Part shown: positions 11,176 to 23,710 of the stretch, piece by piece
How positions within the stretch are numbered: position 1 is the stretch's first letter
Layout of the letters: each line of letters opens with the position of its first letter
Source of the DNA: Adiantum capillus-veneris
Taxonomy: Eukaryota > Streptophyta > Polypodiopsida > Polypodiales > Pteridaceae
Length of the DNA: 64,000 nucleotides
Direction of reading: 5' to 3'
Assembly: GCA_014529385.2 (NCBI GenBank)
Contig: CM043962.1
Location: 127,603,470 to 127,667,469, forward strand
The notes under the pieces: model-generated
What the model was told of the DNA's origin: nothing
Seen by the model: only the letters and a program-made list of their open reading frames with translations
Databases searched by the model: none
Translations under genes and position numbers: made by a program

Positions 11176-12600
11176 TGAGCCACTATTTTCAACAGATTGC
11201 TTTGAAGGACTCGAGACAAGACCAACTGCCATAAGAGTTGGAGCTGAGCCGCATAGATGTGCTAGACCAGCTGATTTTCAAAAATGGGTCAAAAAATATA
11301 GTGGATCTGGGGATCCATATAACCACTTAGCAAGCTTCAAGCAAGTGCTAAGAGCAAAACACATATTTGATTTCCACACTCAATTTGAGGGATTTGGAAT
11401 GACATTAGAAGGAAAAGCATTGACATGGTTCCAAAACATTCCACCAAAGTCAATCATGGATTTAAATACATTAGCTCAAGGATTTGTAGCTGCATGTTCC
11501 AAAACTAGGATCAAACATAATACGATAGCTCAAATCTATAGCTTCAAAAAGAAACAAGGTGAGTTTCTTAGGGATTGTGCAACTACAATGAAGCAATATA
11601 TTGCAAGATGCCAAGAATTAGAAATACCAACAGAAGAAAGATTAGTGTCATTGTTTCTAGAAGGATTTCTTAACAAAGAACTTCATGCTATACTGTACAG
11701 CAAGAAGCATATGACCCTAGAAGAGTGTGTATCAGATGCTATTGACTTGGGAGACGATTGTGATATTTTCAATGAAGAAGATGTCCCTAAGGATACTCAG
11801 AGTGACAAAACAACGTCCACAAAACCAACACAAGTGGAAACAATTACTACAGCACCACTTATATCCATCAAGCACATGCTCAAAAGGATGAACAGAATGA
11901 TGAATAATATGCAAAAAGCACCTATGAGAGGACCAAGGCAAGGGATACCTCAATAGGGACAACCGATTAGGTCACAAAAATGACATGCTATTGAGGGCAA
12001 ATGGACAAACCATGAAACCAATGAGTGCTATTACCGACCGAAGTATGATGGAAATGTTCAATATGTGCCTATGAGACCACAAGGACAACCCCATGTATAG
12101 ATATCAACCTAATATGGTCCCATCACAAAGACCACCGATGGGTATAGAAAGACCACAACTAGTGTTGGGTCAACAACCTCCATATCTTGGACATAATGCA
12201 ATTCCTGTAAAGTACATGCATTCAGAAGGATTCATGGATGAACAAGCACTAGTGCATGTTACACCTTATGTTGAGCCTAGTTCATCTACAATAATGGTAG
12301 AAAGAGAGTGGTATAACTCACATGCACCTTCAATGGAAGAACCCGTGACTTATGCTACACTAGAACTTACACCGATATACTTTGTAGATAATCAAGGTGT
12401 TAGACCTCCAATGGTAGGACCCATGATTCAGCCAAGGACTGGAAATTTCCATAACTGTGGTGCAGATGATCATTGGAAAAATAAATGGCCAGAACCTGAC
12501 AAGAACATTAAGCCAATTGAAGCTTTTTGTACACAATGATGCAAAAAAATGGACACTTCCCTAAAAATTGTCCAAAAAATCCGTTAAACAAGAAAAAGCA
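11176..12600 (+). pseudogene. Gypsy-A gag polyprotein
   Basis: The retrotransposon gag core is clear: 'FQKWVKKYSGSGDPYNHLA' before 'FEGFGMTLEGKALTWF', then 'RIKHNTIAQIYSFKKKQGE' and 'YIARCQELEIPTEERLVS' (11250-11750). It would form the particle that packages element RNA. A Pro/Gln-rich segment follows (12093-12480). The C-terminal zinc-knuckle region is near 12450-12570: 'NCGADDHWKNKW' followed by CKK, where the second knuckle is broken by a stop (12537) and a one-base loss in an A7 run. Frames change at about 11957-12093, so no intact Gag can be made. Gypsy-B carries a related gag at 59229. Confidence 0.8.
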
Positions 12601-13172
12601 GTGATGAATGTAGTCCAAGTGATACCAAGTAGCTCTTCAAAAAGTGAACTTATTGTTCCAATCAAGGTGATTTCTAGATCTCAAGCTAAGAAAAAGAAAC
12701 ATAACTCTTCTGATGAATCAGAGAATTCTAAAAATTCCTCTCAAAATACGAAGAAAAGAAGAAGTCAAAGGTATCAGATGCGAAAACAAAAACAAAAGGA
12801 TGAAATTGAGTAAAAGGCCAAGAAATTATTCCGAGAAAAAATGAATGAAAATGAAAGTGAAATAAAGAAAACATAGTAAAATTTGTAGGATCAATGTTGG
12901 TAGACAAAATTTTTGAGCCAATCCATGCATCCTTGGAAGCTTTCCAAACGGGACTTAAAGCAGGCCAAAACATGGAAAACAAATGGAAAAACTATCCTTC
13001 TATATATATGGAAGCAGCTAAGTTTGAAGCTTATCGAAATTTGGTAAGAATTACTCAAGAAATGTTGGAAAAACAAAAACCCAAGCTTGAGAGTATAGAA
13101 AAAGCCCGAAGAGCTTGTGGTAGAAACAATAAAGAGAAATTCAATGTACTCTTACTTTGGGAGAACTTGTAA
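12568..13172 (+). pseudogene. Gypsy-A basic/charged gag-pol linker
   Basis: Two short frames (12568-12813 and 12894-13172) encode Lys/Ser/Gln-rich sequence. The same layout, a 'VIPIHVVTRAQAQ'-type block followed by a long basic stretch, occurs in Gypsy-B at 60226-60522 ('VPIKVISRSQAKKKK' here). It is a conserved part of this family's polyprotein but has no recognised domain. Confidence 0.55.
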
Positions 13173-13352
13173 AGATCATACCAATTTTTATGAAATGATT
13201 TACAAAAAACTCTAGAGAAGGTGAAGATAACCGGGCTAATCACAAAAAAATTGTGCAAATTGAAACATGAATTGGATAACAAGGAGACTAGATCCGTCCC
13301 TATTAACAAAGTTGGAGAATACTATGAGGGGGAATAATTAAACACAGCCCTT

Positions 13353-13634
13353 TTGGTGAGATATAATGATGTAGAAACCATGGCAATACTAAACAGTGGC
13401 ATAGCCATAGCCACAACAGCAGTATGGGAATCATGGGGAAAACCGGCCATTACACAAACTCGAATGAAATTACAATTGGTTGATGGACACATAGAAAAAC
13501 CCCTAGGACTACTTGAAAAGGTGATAGTTGGTTCATGTGGAACTGATTATCAACACACTTTTGTGATATTAGACTTTGGAACAAAACTTAATTATGAAAT
13601 CATCTTGGAAAGGCCATTCATGCGGCAATTATAG
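13353..13634 (+). pseudogene. Gypsy-A pol aspartic protease (retropepsin), active site altered
   Basis: The fold markers are 'AILNSGIAIATTAVWESWGK' at the N-terminus, 'MKLQLVDGHIEKPLGLLEKV' in the middle and 'EIILERPFM' at the end (normally I-L-G-R-P). The catalytic triad normally reads D-S/T-G; here it is N-S-G, with AAC at 13391-13393, so the enzyme would be inactive. The homologous Gypsy-B copy (61537-61824) reads D-N-G. The gene would process Gag-Pol. It sits between the basic linker and the RT linker, as expected. Confidence 0.78.
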
Positions 13635-13667
13635 CTCATTCAAGATTGGTAAAAAAATTACCTATAT

Positions 13668-14731
13668 TTGAATCAAGTGGGATCAATCACAAGGGTTAAT
13701 TTGAAAGATCACAGTTATAGAGATGTAATAAAAACACCTATTCAAGAATTTGACTTTGTCTCTTCGACTAAATCAAAGCTTCCATCTTGGTTAAAGAAAG
13801 GCACATCTATTTGGATGTGTGGAGCCTTAGAAAACGGGAGTTTAAAACAAGAAAAATGTATCTTAAAAAGGGATTGCACAGATGAAGCATATACACCTGA
13901 ACCCTTTTCGGAGTTTGTTTGAGCCATTTGAGTGGACTCAAATTTTAGCAACAATGGATGTGTGGGTGAATACATCTATGCTTACTCAATTTTACAATGA
14001 GGATGGCTATGACACAATTCCCATAGAAATGATCTCAACCCTTCACACTGAAGATGAAGTTCAGGAACCCAAGGACTTATTGAAAGCTCAACAAGTCTTT
14101 TTAGACCTCTATTATGATGCTACTGATGGGTTTGAAGAACAATCAGCTACATCTCATGATTTTGGGTCAGAAAAAGAACATGTTAGAGCCCAACTACTCC
14201 TAAAAGGAGGAGATGAATATTATTTTAACTTTCCAAACCAAAAAGCAAGAAGACATGCAGATAGATGCACATGATTGGGTCAAAGACAAAATCATGGGCA
14301 GATATCCTTCAGAGAAAAAACAAGGAACATCAAAAACATCGAGGAAAATGAGAAAGGAAACTCAACCAAAACCTAAGAACCAAGATGATGAATCATCCAT
14401 GACACGAGCTGAACGAAAGAAAAAATATCAAGAGTTAAAGAAAACTCTAAAGGAGATGTATACCAATGAAATGGAAACAACCAAGGAAGAGAGTAAAGAT
14501 GTAATGAGTGTTCCATCCCATTACAAGAAATATACTCTCCAAGACCAAAAGATCATAGTCGAACAACCTGTAAGGGAATTAAGAAAACAGGGTGAGTCAT
14601 ATGAAGGACCTGAAAATGCAAAGAAAACAGATCTAGCCAAACCAGGAGAAGGGTCTAGACCTGCCTACATTGCGAACCACTTGACCAAAGTAGAAGAAGA
14701 GCTTTTGCTAAGCTTATTGAAAGAATATTGA
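13668..14731 (+). pseudogene. Gypsy-A protease-RT linker
   Basis: Three overlapping frames continue the polyprotein. 'WLKKGTSIWMCGALENGSL' is followed by 'EPFEWTQILATMDVWVNTS' and 'EDGYDTIPIEMISTLHTE' (13882-14274), then a Lys/Glu-rich helical stretch (14213-14640). It ends in 'AYIANHLTKVEEELLLSLL', the usual lead-in to gypsy RT. Gypsy-B has the same blocks at 61950-62403 ('EYLEWTHILATLDV', 'KDGYDMVPYYMVN'), so the linker is family-conserved. Frameshifts split it. Confidence 0.65.
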
Positions 14732-15927
14732 GATATCTTTGCTTGGTATTATAAAGATCTCAAGGGTGTTGATCCAAAAATTTGTCAACATACCATACCT
14801 ATGAGAGATGATGTGAAGCCAAGTAGACAACGTCCATATACTTATAATGAAACATTTGCCAAAAACATCAAAGAAGAGATAGAGAAGCTCAAGTAAGCTG
14901 AATTCATTTATGAAATTGAACACACAGATTGGGTGTCTCCAATTATGGTGGTACCCAAGAAGAATGGAAAATTAAGAGTTTGTGTCAATCCCAAGAAAGT
15001 GAATGCAACTACCATTAGAGATAACTACCCTCTTCTAATCATTGAGCATGTTTTAGAATGAGTTGCAGGAAAAGACGCTTACATCTTTTAGATGTCTTTT
15101 CAGAGTACAATCAACTTTTGGTTGATCCCAAAGATCATCATAAAACTGCCTTTGCAACTCTATGAAATATTTTTACCTATAGGGTTATGCCTTTTGGGTT
15201 AACTAATGCTCCTACCACCTTTCAAAGATTGATGAGCCATGCTTTCAAATAATATCTTAGGAATTTCTTGGAAGTAGATATGGATGACTTATGTGTACAT
15301 TTTCAATCCGAGCTTCTAATTTTGAACCTCTCAAAAAGGTATTTGAAAAATGTAGACTTTATAGGATTGGCCTAAATCCTAAAAAGTGCACCTTTATGGG
15401 TAGACAAGAAAAACTTTTTGGAGATATAGTGTCTAAAAATGGCATAGCGACTTCATGTTATTGCTGAATTTCCTAGACCAACAACTATATAAGGGATTTA
15501 AGCTTTCATGGGACATTGTAAATATTACAAACAATTCATTTACATGTATGCTAAAATAGCAAAACCCATGTATAGCCTGATTACACTCTTTGTATGGCCT
15601 GATGAGTGTGAAGAATCCTTCATGAAGCTTAATCAAGCTCTCACTTCAACCCCAATATTGAAAGCACCACATTGGAATAAGATATTCCAGTTACATGTTG
15701 ATGCTTCCAATTTTTCCATTGGGTGTATATTCGCTCAACCAGGAGACGAACAAATTGATTTTCCCATTTCTTATGCTAGTAGACAATTGAATGTGGCTGA
15801 GAAGAATTATACAACCACCAAAAGGGAAGGATTAGGGATGATTTATGCAATAAAAATTATAGACATTACCTGGATCACCAAGCTATATTGTACTTGTTCA
15901 ACAAGCCATGCATCACAAGGAGGATAG
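14713..15927 (+). pseudogene. Gypsy-A reverse transcriptase and RNase H
   Basis: RT motifs appear in order: 'DIFAWYYKDLKGVDPKICQH', '[20 protein letters not shown]', 'RVMPFGLTNAPTTFQRLM', and a degenerate catalytic box near 15277-15290 where 'VDMDDL' replaces Y/F-x-D-D. RNase H follows: 'FQLHVDASNFSIGCIFAQPG', 'FPISYASRQLNVAEKNYTTT', 'KREGLGMIYAI' (15508-15870). The copy has several stops (for example 14731, 14896 and 15061) and frame changes, so it is dead. The order PR-RT-RH-IN marks it as Ty3/gypsy. Confidence 0.82.
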
Positions 15928-16791
15928 TGAGATGGTTCGATTTCACTGTAGTTGTAAAAACGGGCACTCACACCAAAGAGAAGATCATTTATCAAGGATT
16001 ACTTCAGGAGAACCACCAAAAGGGATAGACGATGATCTACCAGATACATATCAATTTTCCGTTGGAGATGGTACTCCGTTGCTCAAAAAGTATGGTTTCA
16101 TTGATGACTATAGTGCAAATGGATTCTCAATATCGCTTCCTATTACACCAACATTAATTTGGCAATTGGCTATGTATAAATTACTATCTGGAAGTATATA
16201 CAAAAGAAATCAAGATGGAATACTGCTTTTGTGTATCAATCCTGAGGAGAAAACCCAATACCTAGGTCAAGCACACATCACCATACTAGGACTTCACTTT
16301 GCAAAAGACCAAACTATGCAACCAGTCTTGAGACTTGGAGTATTTTGGCCAACCATTAGAAGTGACGTTCACTCATTTGTGAAATATTTTCTTCAATGCC
16401 AAAAACAAACACCCATACCTCATGTGATATTATTTCAAATATCACTCGTTCCTAAGTGGAGTAACTATCTAGTTACTAACTTATCAACAAGAGAAACATT
16501 TTTGGAGGATATGAGTAAACTCCGCCAAAGAGCTATTGAAACTGAAGCAAGAGACTATGCTCTTATTGGAAAACAATTGTATTGGAGAGGAAAGGATCAA
16601 CATTTGCATCTTTATGCAAATGAAGATGAATATATAATCACGCTAGAAGCAGCACATGTTGGATTAGTTGGAGGTCACTTTTCTAGTGAAACCATCGCTA
16701 GAGAAATTTTAATGGCAGGCATATAGATGCCAAAGAATATGTTCAAAGGTGTGATGCATGCCAATGAGCAAAAATGCCAACAAGGGTAGAA
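15908..16791 (+). pseudogene. Gypsy-A integrase, N-terminal part (interrupted at 16791)
   Basis: The open frame carries the tether 'DLPDTYQFSVGDGTPL', then 'RQRAIETEARDYALIGKQLY' and 'HLHLYANEDEY'. The zinc-binding region starts with 'AHVGLVGGHFSSETIARE' and continues, after a stop at 16725, to the paired cysteines of 'CDAC' (about 16750-16763). The coding signal stops exactly after ...AGGGTAGAA at 16791 and resumes with the next codons at 35994. This is where the 19.2 kb element inserted. Confidence 0.82.
16783..16791 (+). repeat. Candidate target-site duplication, left copy
   Basis: AGGGTAGAA. The right copy at 35985-35993 is AGGTTAGAA, one mismatch in nine. A 9 bp duplication is typical of Mutator-like elements. 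Confidence 0.6.
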
Positions 16792-17379
16792 GTGTGTTCT
16801 ATTTGCAAGCTTTGAATTTTGACCTTTTGCAATCAAAACCAGTTTTGCAAGCCTTTTGATTTTAGATTCAGAGCCTTTTCTAAAGATACAAAAAAATTAA
16901 TCCAAAACAAAGACATCAAAATATTATACACAACAAAAAAGATCTATAATCTACAACAAATTGGCTTAAGATTTTGAGTCTCTTTTAATGATACACACAA
17001 AAAACATGTACAAGTTTCCAAAAGCCCTAGTTTTGAGCTTGTACAATTGTCTAGATAGATACCACAAAGCACGCTTCTCTTACTAAAAAGAGTTCAAATA
17101 AAGCCTCATGTGTCTAGAAAAGCTATTCCACATCTAATACATAAGAGAACTCTCCTTCAATGCATACCTGTACATGACAATATCTAGGATTTAGGTTCAC
17201 TACACCACAAGCTTTATCTTGCGGGTTTGCCTTAATACAAATGCAAGGTCTTTGGGAGTCAGTGCAGGCTGATGAATGAACATGTGATCTTTTGGTTGAA
17301 TCCCTAGAATATGCACATACACATAGTACATGTGCTTACATGCCAAAAACATTTTATGTGTAGATCCTCTCTTCTAAAA
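16792..17379. other. Left terminal region of the 19.2 kb element, no gene
   Basis: AT-rich, non-coding sequence between the left end and the 3' end of the transposase gene. It contains the subterminal GCAAGC[CT]TTTGA-like blocks at about 16806 and 16847. Confidence 0.5.
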
Positions 17380-20300
17380 TTCGGGATAGGTGCAACTAGG
17401 TTCTACCTTAATGTGTACATCATAAGTACAACTTTCTGTCAATACACAAAAAACTATATGTTTTTCACTTTCTAGTTCCTCGTCCAAGAACATTGCAACC
17501 ATCCTTGCATCAAATCACTCCAATCTCCTTTGTGCTTCTTTGGAAATACCATGTCTCCACTTACGATTCCTGCATACTGGAGTCTCCTTGTGTAAGAGAA
17601 ACATTTGTATTGTTTGTGTGTTGTAATGGTGTTGCAAAATTTGTAAATTGAAATCCACTTTGTACCAAGCTATCACTCTCTTCCTTTGATAAGTTGGTTC
17701 CAATATCCAGTAGGAACGATAGGTGATAATTTAACTTGCCTCTGTAATTTTTGTGTGTGGCCTATTTCATAATTGTAGAACCATATCCATTGTGCAATTG
17801 TCTTGTCTTTAAAAGTTCTCTCAAACCAAAAATAGGGAGCAACCATTCCCACATGACGGCTTTGTAATTTGTTACCACAACTTTTCTTCCCTACCATTCC
17901 AAAACATTTCCTCGCGCAATTGGCTGGCATCCATTGTAAAGCCCCATCTTCGCGGGCAACTTGGACCTCTTGAATACATCTTGCTGAATTCTCTCCCGGT
18001 TGCACTAGAATGGTGTCTCCTACTTCACTGTCACTGAAGACATATACTTCTTCATTATCCTCTCTATCAAAATGTATACTCTGTGGTCTCCCTCTAATTT
18101 TGGGCTGTCTTGCTTCCATTACATATATAGCTTTATGTGATCTTGTACCAACTGCACTTGTTTTCTTCTTGCATTGTACTGTCTCTTTGTCTCCTTCCAT
18201 CACAGGCTCCTCATACAAAGGGCTATCATCAACCAAGCCTTTTAATGTACTCGCAAAATGAGTTGTATTTGGAGATTCTCTACGTTTGGAACTAGCCATC
18301 ATTGCTTCTATGGAAGGGCCCGTTCTGATGTATCTGCCTATGGTGTATCCCAATCCTTTTGCACATTGAATATATGCATTCAAAACGTCACTAACACATG
18401 CATCATAAAGTGAGATTTTATGTTTACCACCTTCACCTACCAGCCAACTAACATGGATGCTCTCTAACAAGTTTATACTTGAAATTTGAGCTTTCTCCCA
18501 TGGACTCTTACTCACCTATAAATACAAAACGATTAAAACCATATAAATATAAATATATGTTTTCATGTATTTAATAAGAACCAAAAAAATGGTTGATATA
18601 CCATTGTCTAAGCGCTTCCCCAATGGCCAATCCGTTGCTCCCACCAATTAAACCATCTCTTTAAAGCCTTTTTTCTATCCCCTGTCACATATTTCACCTA
18701 CCATTCTCGTATTGTGGAAGCTATATGAGAGGCCTCATTTGTAGTCTTTGCTAAGCGCCATGCTTCACACATTTCAATGTGATGCATTTGTCTATCTATA
18801 GCGACATGTTTTTTTGTATGTTTGTGTAAACACGAGCGCTCCCTCCCCTCAGTTACGTTATGCTATCCTCCATTCTATACAACTTATATTGCTAGCCAAT
18901 TAGCCTGGGCTTCATCATACATAAATCCAGAAAAGTCTGTTGGTTCATGCCGACGCCTCTCTATAATTGTGTTTAAATTTCTCCAAAATAGGATTTGTGT
19001 TTCATCTTCTTCTTCTTTACATTCACATATTGCAATCACATGCAATGCGCACATGCTGTACACGTAGAACAAATTAGTAATAACATGTGTCTTATATCAA
19101 AGCATGCTATTTAACATATATTTGTAAATTCACTTACTCAGGATCATAAAATGAGTAGGACATAGTTGCACATCCTTCAATTCGATGAGTATGATCAAAT
19201 TGCACCCAAGCACTATTCAAACCTCCTGTCCCTCCCTGCCTCATTCTATTGACTAGTTCAACTCCAAAAGCAGGTCCTTTTGTGGACATTTTGAACATGT
19301 AACATTTGTCTTTAGGTCCACCCTGGCCTGGAAAATGATTTCCATGAAAGAATGGAAACACACCATTTTTGTAGCAATAGTATATTGTCATATCCATCAC
19401 CGACAACCTGACCCTGTTTAGCTTTCTCATTTGACAAAATACTTTTGAATCCCCTATTTTGAACAAGGGACATCATTCCCTCAAGAAAATGGTTAAGCTC
19501 TATATCAATGGCTTCTAAATCATCTTCTTTAGTCAACGATTGGAATAGCATTTGATGAGCAACTAACATCTCTACTTTTCTAGGACCCCCTTCTCAATCT
19601 TTAAAATTGTCATAACAAGATTGCACACCTTTTCAAGGGCTGCCCTCCTAGTACCTGGCTATATATTGTGGTCATGCACTCTCAGATGGATCACAAAACG
19701 TTTTATTGTTGTTTCCTTTGGCATCACATAATAGATCATACACTTGCAAACATTTGAAAAAGTGACCGTTTTGTCACAATAGTGGCGGGTTCTTTTAGAT
19801 CTAACTTCGCTAGCAGGATAGCCCATGTTGATTTTTCTGTTAGATGTCCATGAAAGAAGGCATCATTGTATTTCCTTTCACCAAGGTAAAAAAGGCATGT
19901 CACTGAGAAACATTGAAGGCTTCCAAGACAATAACTCAAATGCACAATGCAATCTATGGCCATGTTGGTCGATGTTGGGCAAGACCAAAGGTGACCATTG
20001 TACTTCTGCTCCATACAGAGCATCCATTTATTGTTGTGAATTGGAGGAAGCTCAAAACAAACTTTGCCATTATAAAAATTTGGGAGCTCATCAACCTTTT
20101 TGGGAGGTCCACAAATATCTAAAAGTTTAGACAACCTGCATGATTTACCTTTGTCTTTTATCTATGAAATGATGGATGTATCCTTTGAATACTCATGCCT
20201 TGTATGCAACACCCCATCTTGTGTATCTTGAAAGGGTTCTGGTGACCTGGTTAGTCCACTGTCTCCAAAAAAAAATTCATTTGTACCTTCATCAATATCA

Positions 20301-20395
20301 ACATTTAAATATGATGGAGCCAAACTTTTGTTACATGGTGTAGCGACCATAGAAGAATCACCGTCTTCTTTACTTGTTTCTAAACTATCAACCAC
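17380..20395 (-). pseudogene. MULE-like DDE transposase relative, multi-exon, decayed
   Basis: Read on the minus strand: an acidic N-terminus (20395-20160), then a Cys/His-rich segment with 'PNFYNGKVCFELPPI', 'GHLWSC' and 'SLQCFSVTCLFYLGERKYND' (20134-19736). Next is 'CDKTVTFSNVCKCMIYYVMP', and the core with 'NSAWVQFDHTHRI' (first candidate Asp, about 19180-19200) and 'ILFWRNLNTI'. 'DFSGFMYDEAQANWLAI' gives the second Asp (about 18900), then 'GRERSCL' and 'RWFNWWEQRIGHWG'. The C-terminal exon (18515-17673) has 'NLLESIHVSWLVGEG' and a Cys motif 'CARKCFGMVGKKSCGN'. D...D spacing followed by a Trp-rich helix and an N-x-x-E-S block resembles MULE transposases. A GT-AG intron separates 19134 and 19060. 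Stops and frameshifts occur (for example at 18884 and at about 19570). The family name is inference; a transposase role is likely. Confidence 0.6.
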
Positions 20396-21190
20396 TTAAA
20401 CATAGCCATCTGAATGAAGAATGTGGTAAGCTGAGGGCAGAGAATAGTCAAGAAGATAATGCTTTTGATCTCCATGTTCCCATTTGGCAACACATTGACC
20501 TTAGACTCAGAGCTCCCTGTCTGAACGACTGCTTGCAAGCCTTCAAACTTAATAGAAGGAGGCAATAGGCTTTGAAGAAAAATTTTACTAAGTAGAGGCT
20601 CTCCATTTTGTAATGAGACTCTATAATCCATATGAGCACCATTAATTCTTCGATGAAAGCATAGTTGTAGATGTAGTTGTCATGTTTAAGACAGACAGGG
20701 AGGAATAATACTTGAGGTAAATAAGATGACAAAAAGAGAAGAAAGAGAATGTGCATAAGGTACAAAGAAGGTGTATAAGCATGCAGCTGCAAAAAGTTAA
20801 TGCGTGCTTGAAAAATGTTGTAAATAGATTTAGAACATTCACTCTTTAAGATATGCACAGTCATAGCCATTAAGATACATTTGAATCAGCATTTTGTCAA
20901 ATCCATCTGTTAACCTATCGAGATTTCAAAGTCTCCCCAAATACGCGCATTAAAAAAAAATTGAACATAGTATATATAAAATATATGATGTTTTAAAAAT
21001 TATTTATAATACATGTATATATATATATATATACACACATATATAATTATATTATATATATATATATAAAGTATATAGTATAGTTTTTTTAAATCCCCAA
21101 TTAAGCTCTTCAAAAGTAAAATGGGCATAGTATATATAGAATATATGGTATTTAAGTATATAGTATATAGAACTATACTTATATAATATA
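20396..21190. other. Upstream region of the transposase gene; AT-rich
   Basis: No supported gene. From about 20990 the sequence becomes alternating TA (TATATATATA runs, TATAGTATATAG). This is the left flank of the repeat block in the divergent intergenic region. Confidence 0.5.
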
Positions 21191-22310
21191 GTTATATTAT
21201 ACTAGTATGGGTACCAATATAGTACTAGTACCATTACAATACCAATACCCGAAGAGTTCTAGTACTAGTATAGCAAAAAGAAAATCTTAGTATAGTACCA
21301 CTACCAGTATATCAGTACCCATATAGCAGTACCAGTTCTAGTACAATCAGTATAGTATAATATCGATACCAGTACAGTACAACACTATTACCATTATAAT
21401 AATAGTACTCGTATAGTACCAGTACCCATATAGTACTAGTACCAGTCCAGTTGAGTACTAGAACCAGTCCAATCCAGTACGAATACGAGTACGCGTACAA
21501 TACTAGTATCAATCCAGTACAATCAGTCAGGTCCAATCTAGAACAGTCAAATCCAGTCCAATATCAGCCAGGTCCAGTCCAGTCAGGTCCAGTCCAGTAC
21601 CAGTGTGGTACAATCCAGTCCAGTCAGGTCTAGTACCAGTCTGGAGGTCCAATCTAGTACTAGTCCAGTCTAGTCTAGTAGCAATATAGTACCAATCTAG
21701 TCCATTATCAATCTCGTAGCAATCCGGCTAGTCCAGTTAGGTCCAGTCCAGTCCAGTCAGGTTGAGTATCAATACCTGTCAAGTCTAGTACCAGTCCAGT
21801 CCAGTACTAGTCCAGTCTAGTACTTGTCCATTACAGTACCAGTATCAGTCCAATCTAGTACCAGAACAATCGATTCCAGTAGCAATACACATAGTACCAG
21901 TCTAGCTCAGTATCAATCCACTCTAGTCCAGTCTAGTAGTAGTCTGGTCCAGTCCAATCAAGTCCAGTCCAGTCCAGTCCAGTCAGGTTTAGTACCAATA
22001 CCAGTCAGATCCAGTACCATTCTAATCATGTACTAGTCTAGTCCAGTACCAGTCTAGTACCATTCCAATACCAGTCCAGTACGAGTCTAATACTATCCAC
22101 GTCCAGTCCAGTCTAGTCCAGTACGAGTCTAGTACCAGCGAGGTCCAGTCCAATCCAGTAGCAGTCCCAGTATACTAGTATCAGTCCAGACCAGTACTAG
22201 TCCAGTCTAGTGAGGCCCAGTCCAATCCAGTCAGGTCTAGTATAGAAGTATCAATATCAGTATCAGTATTGCCAGTACAGTTCAATACCAGTACTAGTAT
22301 ATTATTAATA
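21190..22310 (+). repeat. ~1.1 kb degenerate (CCAGT)/(GTACCAGT) array
   Basis: Nearly the whole stretch is built from the words CCAGT, GTACCAGT, AGTCCAGT and CAGTCAGGT in shifting order. There is no constant long period, so it looks like an expanded and scrambled simple repeat. It sits between TA-rich flanks. Confidence 0.85.
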
Positions 22311-23030
22311 GATCATATAGTATATAACATTATACTTTTACTTATACTTACAGTAAAAAGTATATAGTATATAGAGTATATAATATATATTGTATATAGT
22401 AGATATAACATGTATATATATATAATATAAGGTATATAAATTTTATATATATATATATATATATATTGTAATTATACGTATATTGTATATAATACAGAGT
22501 ATAGTAATGTTATATAATATTTATCGTTCATAGTTTGATATATATTTTTTGTTTGGAGCAAAGTTTTTTCATTTCACCGTTTTCCCACAATCTATATTCT
22601 GATCGTTTTTGTGAAATTTCAAATTCTAACCCGTGACACCTCTCAGGAGCCGTTTTTGAGGGTGCTAAGGTCAAAATTTGGAAAAAAATTGTATGTAGGA
22701 GTTGTAGTCCTCAAGAGCAGGTGAAGTTTTGGCCAAATTGAGCAGGATATGGATTTTTTACATCACACGACTATCAAAAAGCTCAACAAGACAAAAAAAA
22801 ATCATATGAGTCGGCCCCGGGTAAATTCTAAACTGTTTGGGAGTTACGGCTCGCTGAAAATGGCCGAGATTTGTGGACTTTAAAAATAAAAATAAAAATA
22901 ATCTAAATTTTCTTACTCACGTTGTGGGTTGTGTTTTTGCAGTTCTTATGCGTTTGTGTACAGGAGGCGTGGAGCCTATTTTTGGGCTGCTTTACCAGTA
23001 TTTTTGGCCGCTTTGCTAAAGACTACCAAT
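22311..23030. other. Spacer between opposed simple-repeat blocks
   Basis: TA-rich sequence (22311-22530) is followed by about 450 bp of ordinary-composition sequence without an open frame. It separates the CCAGT-type block from the TATTGG-type block and would be the loop if the two pair. Confidence 0.5.
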
Positions 23031-23400
23031 ATAGCAATATATCAGTACTGCACTAGTACATTGTACTAATAGTGGTATTGTACTGTACTGGCAATACTTG
23101 TATTGGTATTGGTATTGTATTGGTACTCTGTACTGATATTGATATTGTATTGTATTGGCAGTACTGGTACTGGTATTGTTATTGGTATTGGTATTGCTAT
23201 TGGTATTAGTATTGGTATCGGTATTGGTATTGGTATTGGTATTGGTATTGGTATTGGTATTGGTATTGGTATTGGTATTGGTATTGGTTTTGGTTTTGGT
23301 ACCGGTAGTACTGGTATTGGTAATGGTATTAGTACTAGATTGGTACTGGTACTAGTACTAGGACTGGTATATAGTAAATAATAATATATATAGTATATAG
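23030..23400 (+). repeat. (TATTGG)n block in reverse-complement sense to the 21.2-22.3 kb array
   Basis: A perfect hexamer run TATTGG fills much of 23160-23300, flanked by GGTACTGGTACTAGTACTAG words. These are the reverse complement of the ACTAGTACCAGTACC words at the left of the other block. The outer flanks on both sides are TATATAGTATATAG-like, so the two blocks form an inverted arrangement. Confidence 0.8.
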
Positions 23401-23540
23401 TGTATATAGTAAATAGTCAGGTCGATTTTGGTTTTAGTTATTTTGGTCTTTGTCCGTGAATAATGTGAATGTCAAAGCTTAGTTTTGAAGCATTACTACT
23501 TTGGGAACCAATCATCTATCAGGCTGGAGCTTACATAGGC

Positions 23541-23684
<144 letters not shown>

Positions 23685-23710
23685 CCCGTTCTGGCGCTAG
23701 AAGACAGATT

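Noticed and set aside
20642-20870. Leu/Phe-rich minus-strand frames upstream of the transposase
   Set aside because: They are overlapping, compositionally biased frames without a start context or motif. They are likely chance frames in AT-rich sequence.
23103-23381. Open frames rich in Gly-Ile or Val-Leu
   Set aside because: They are translations of the TATTGG hexamer array, not genes or membrane proteins.
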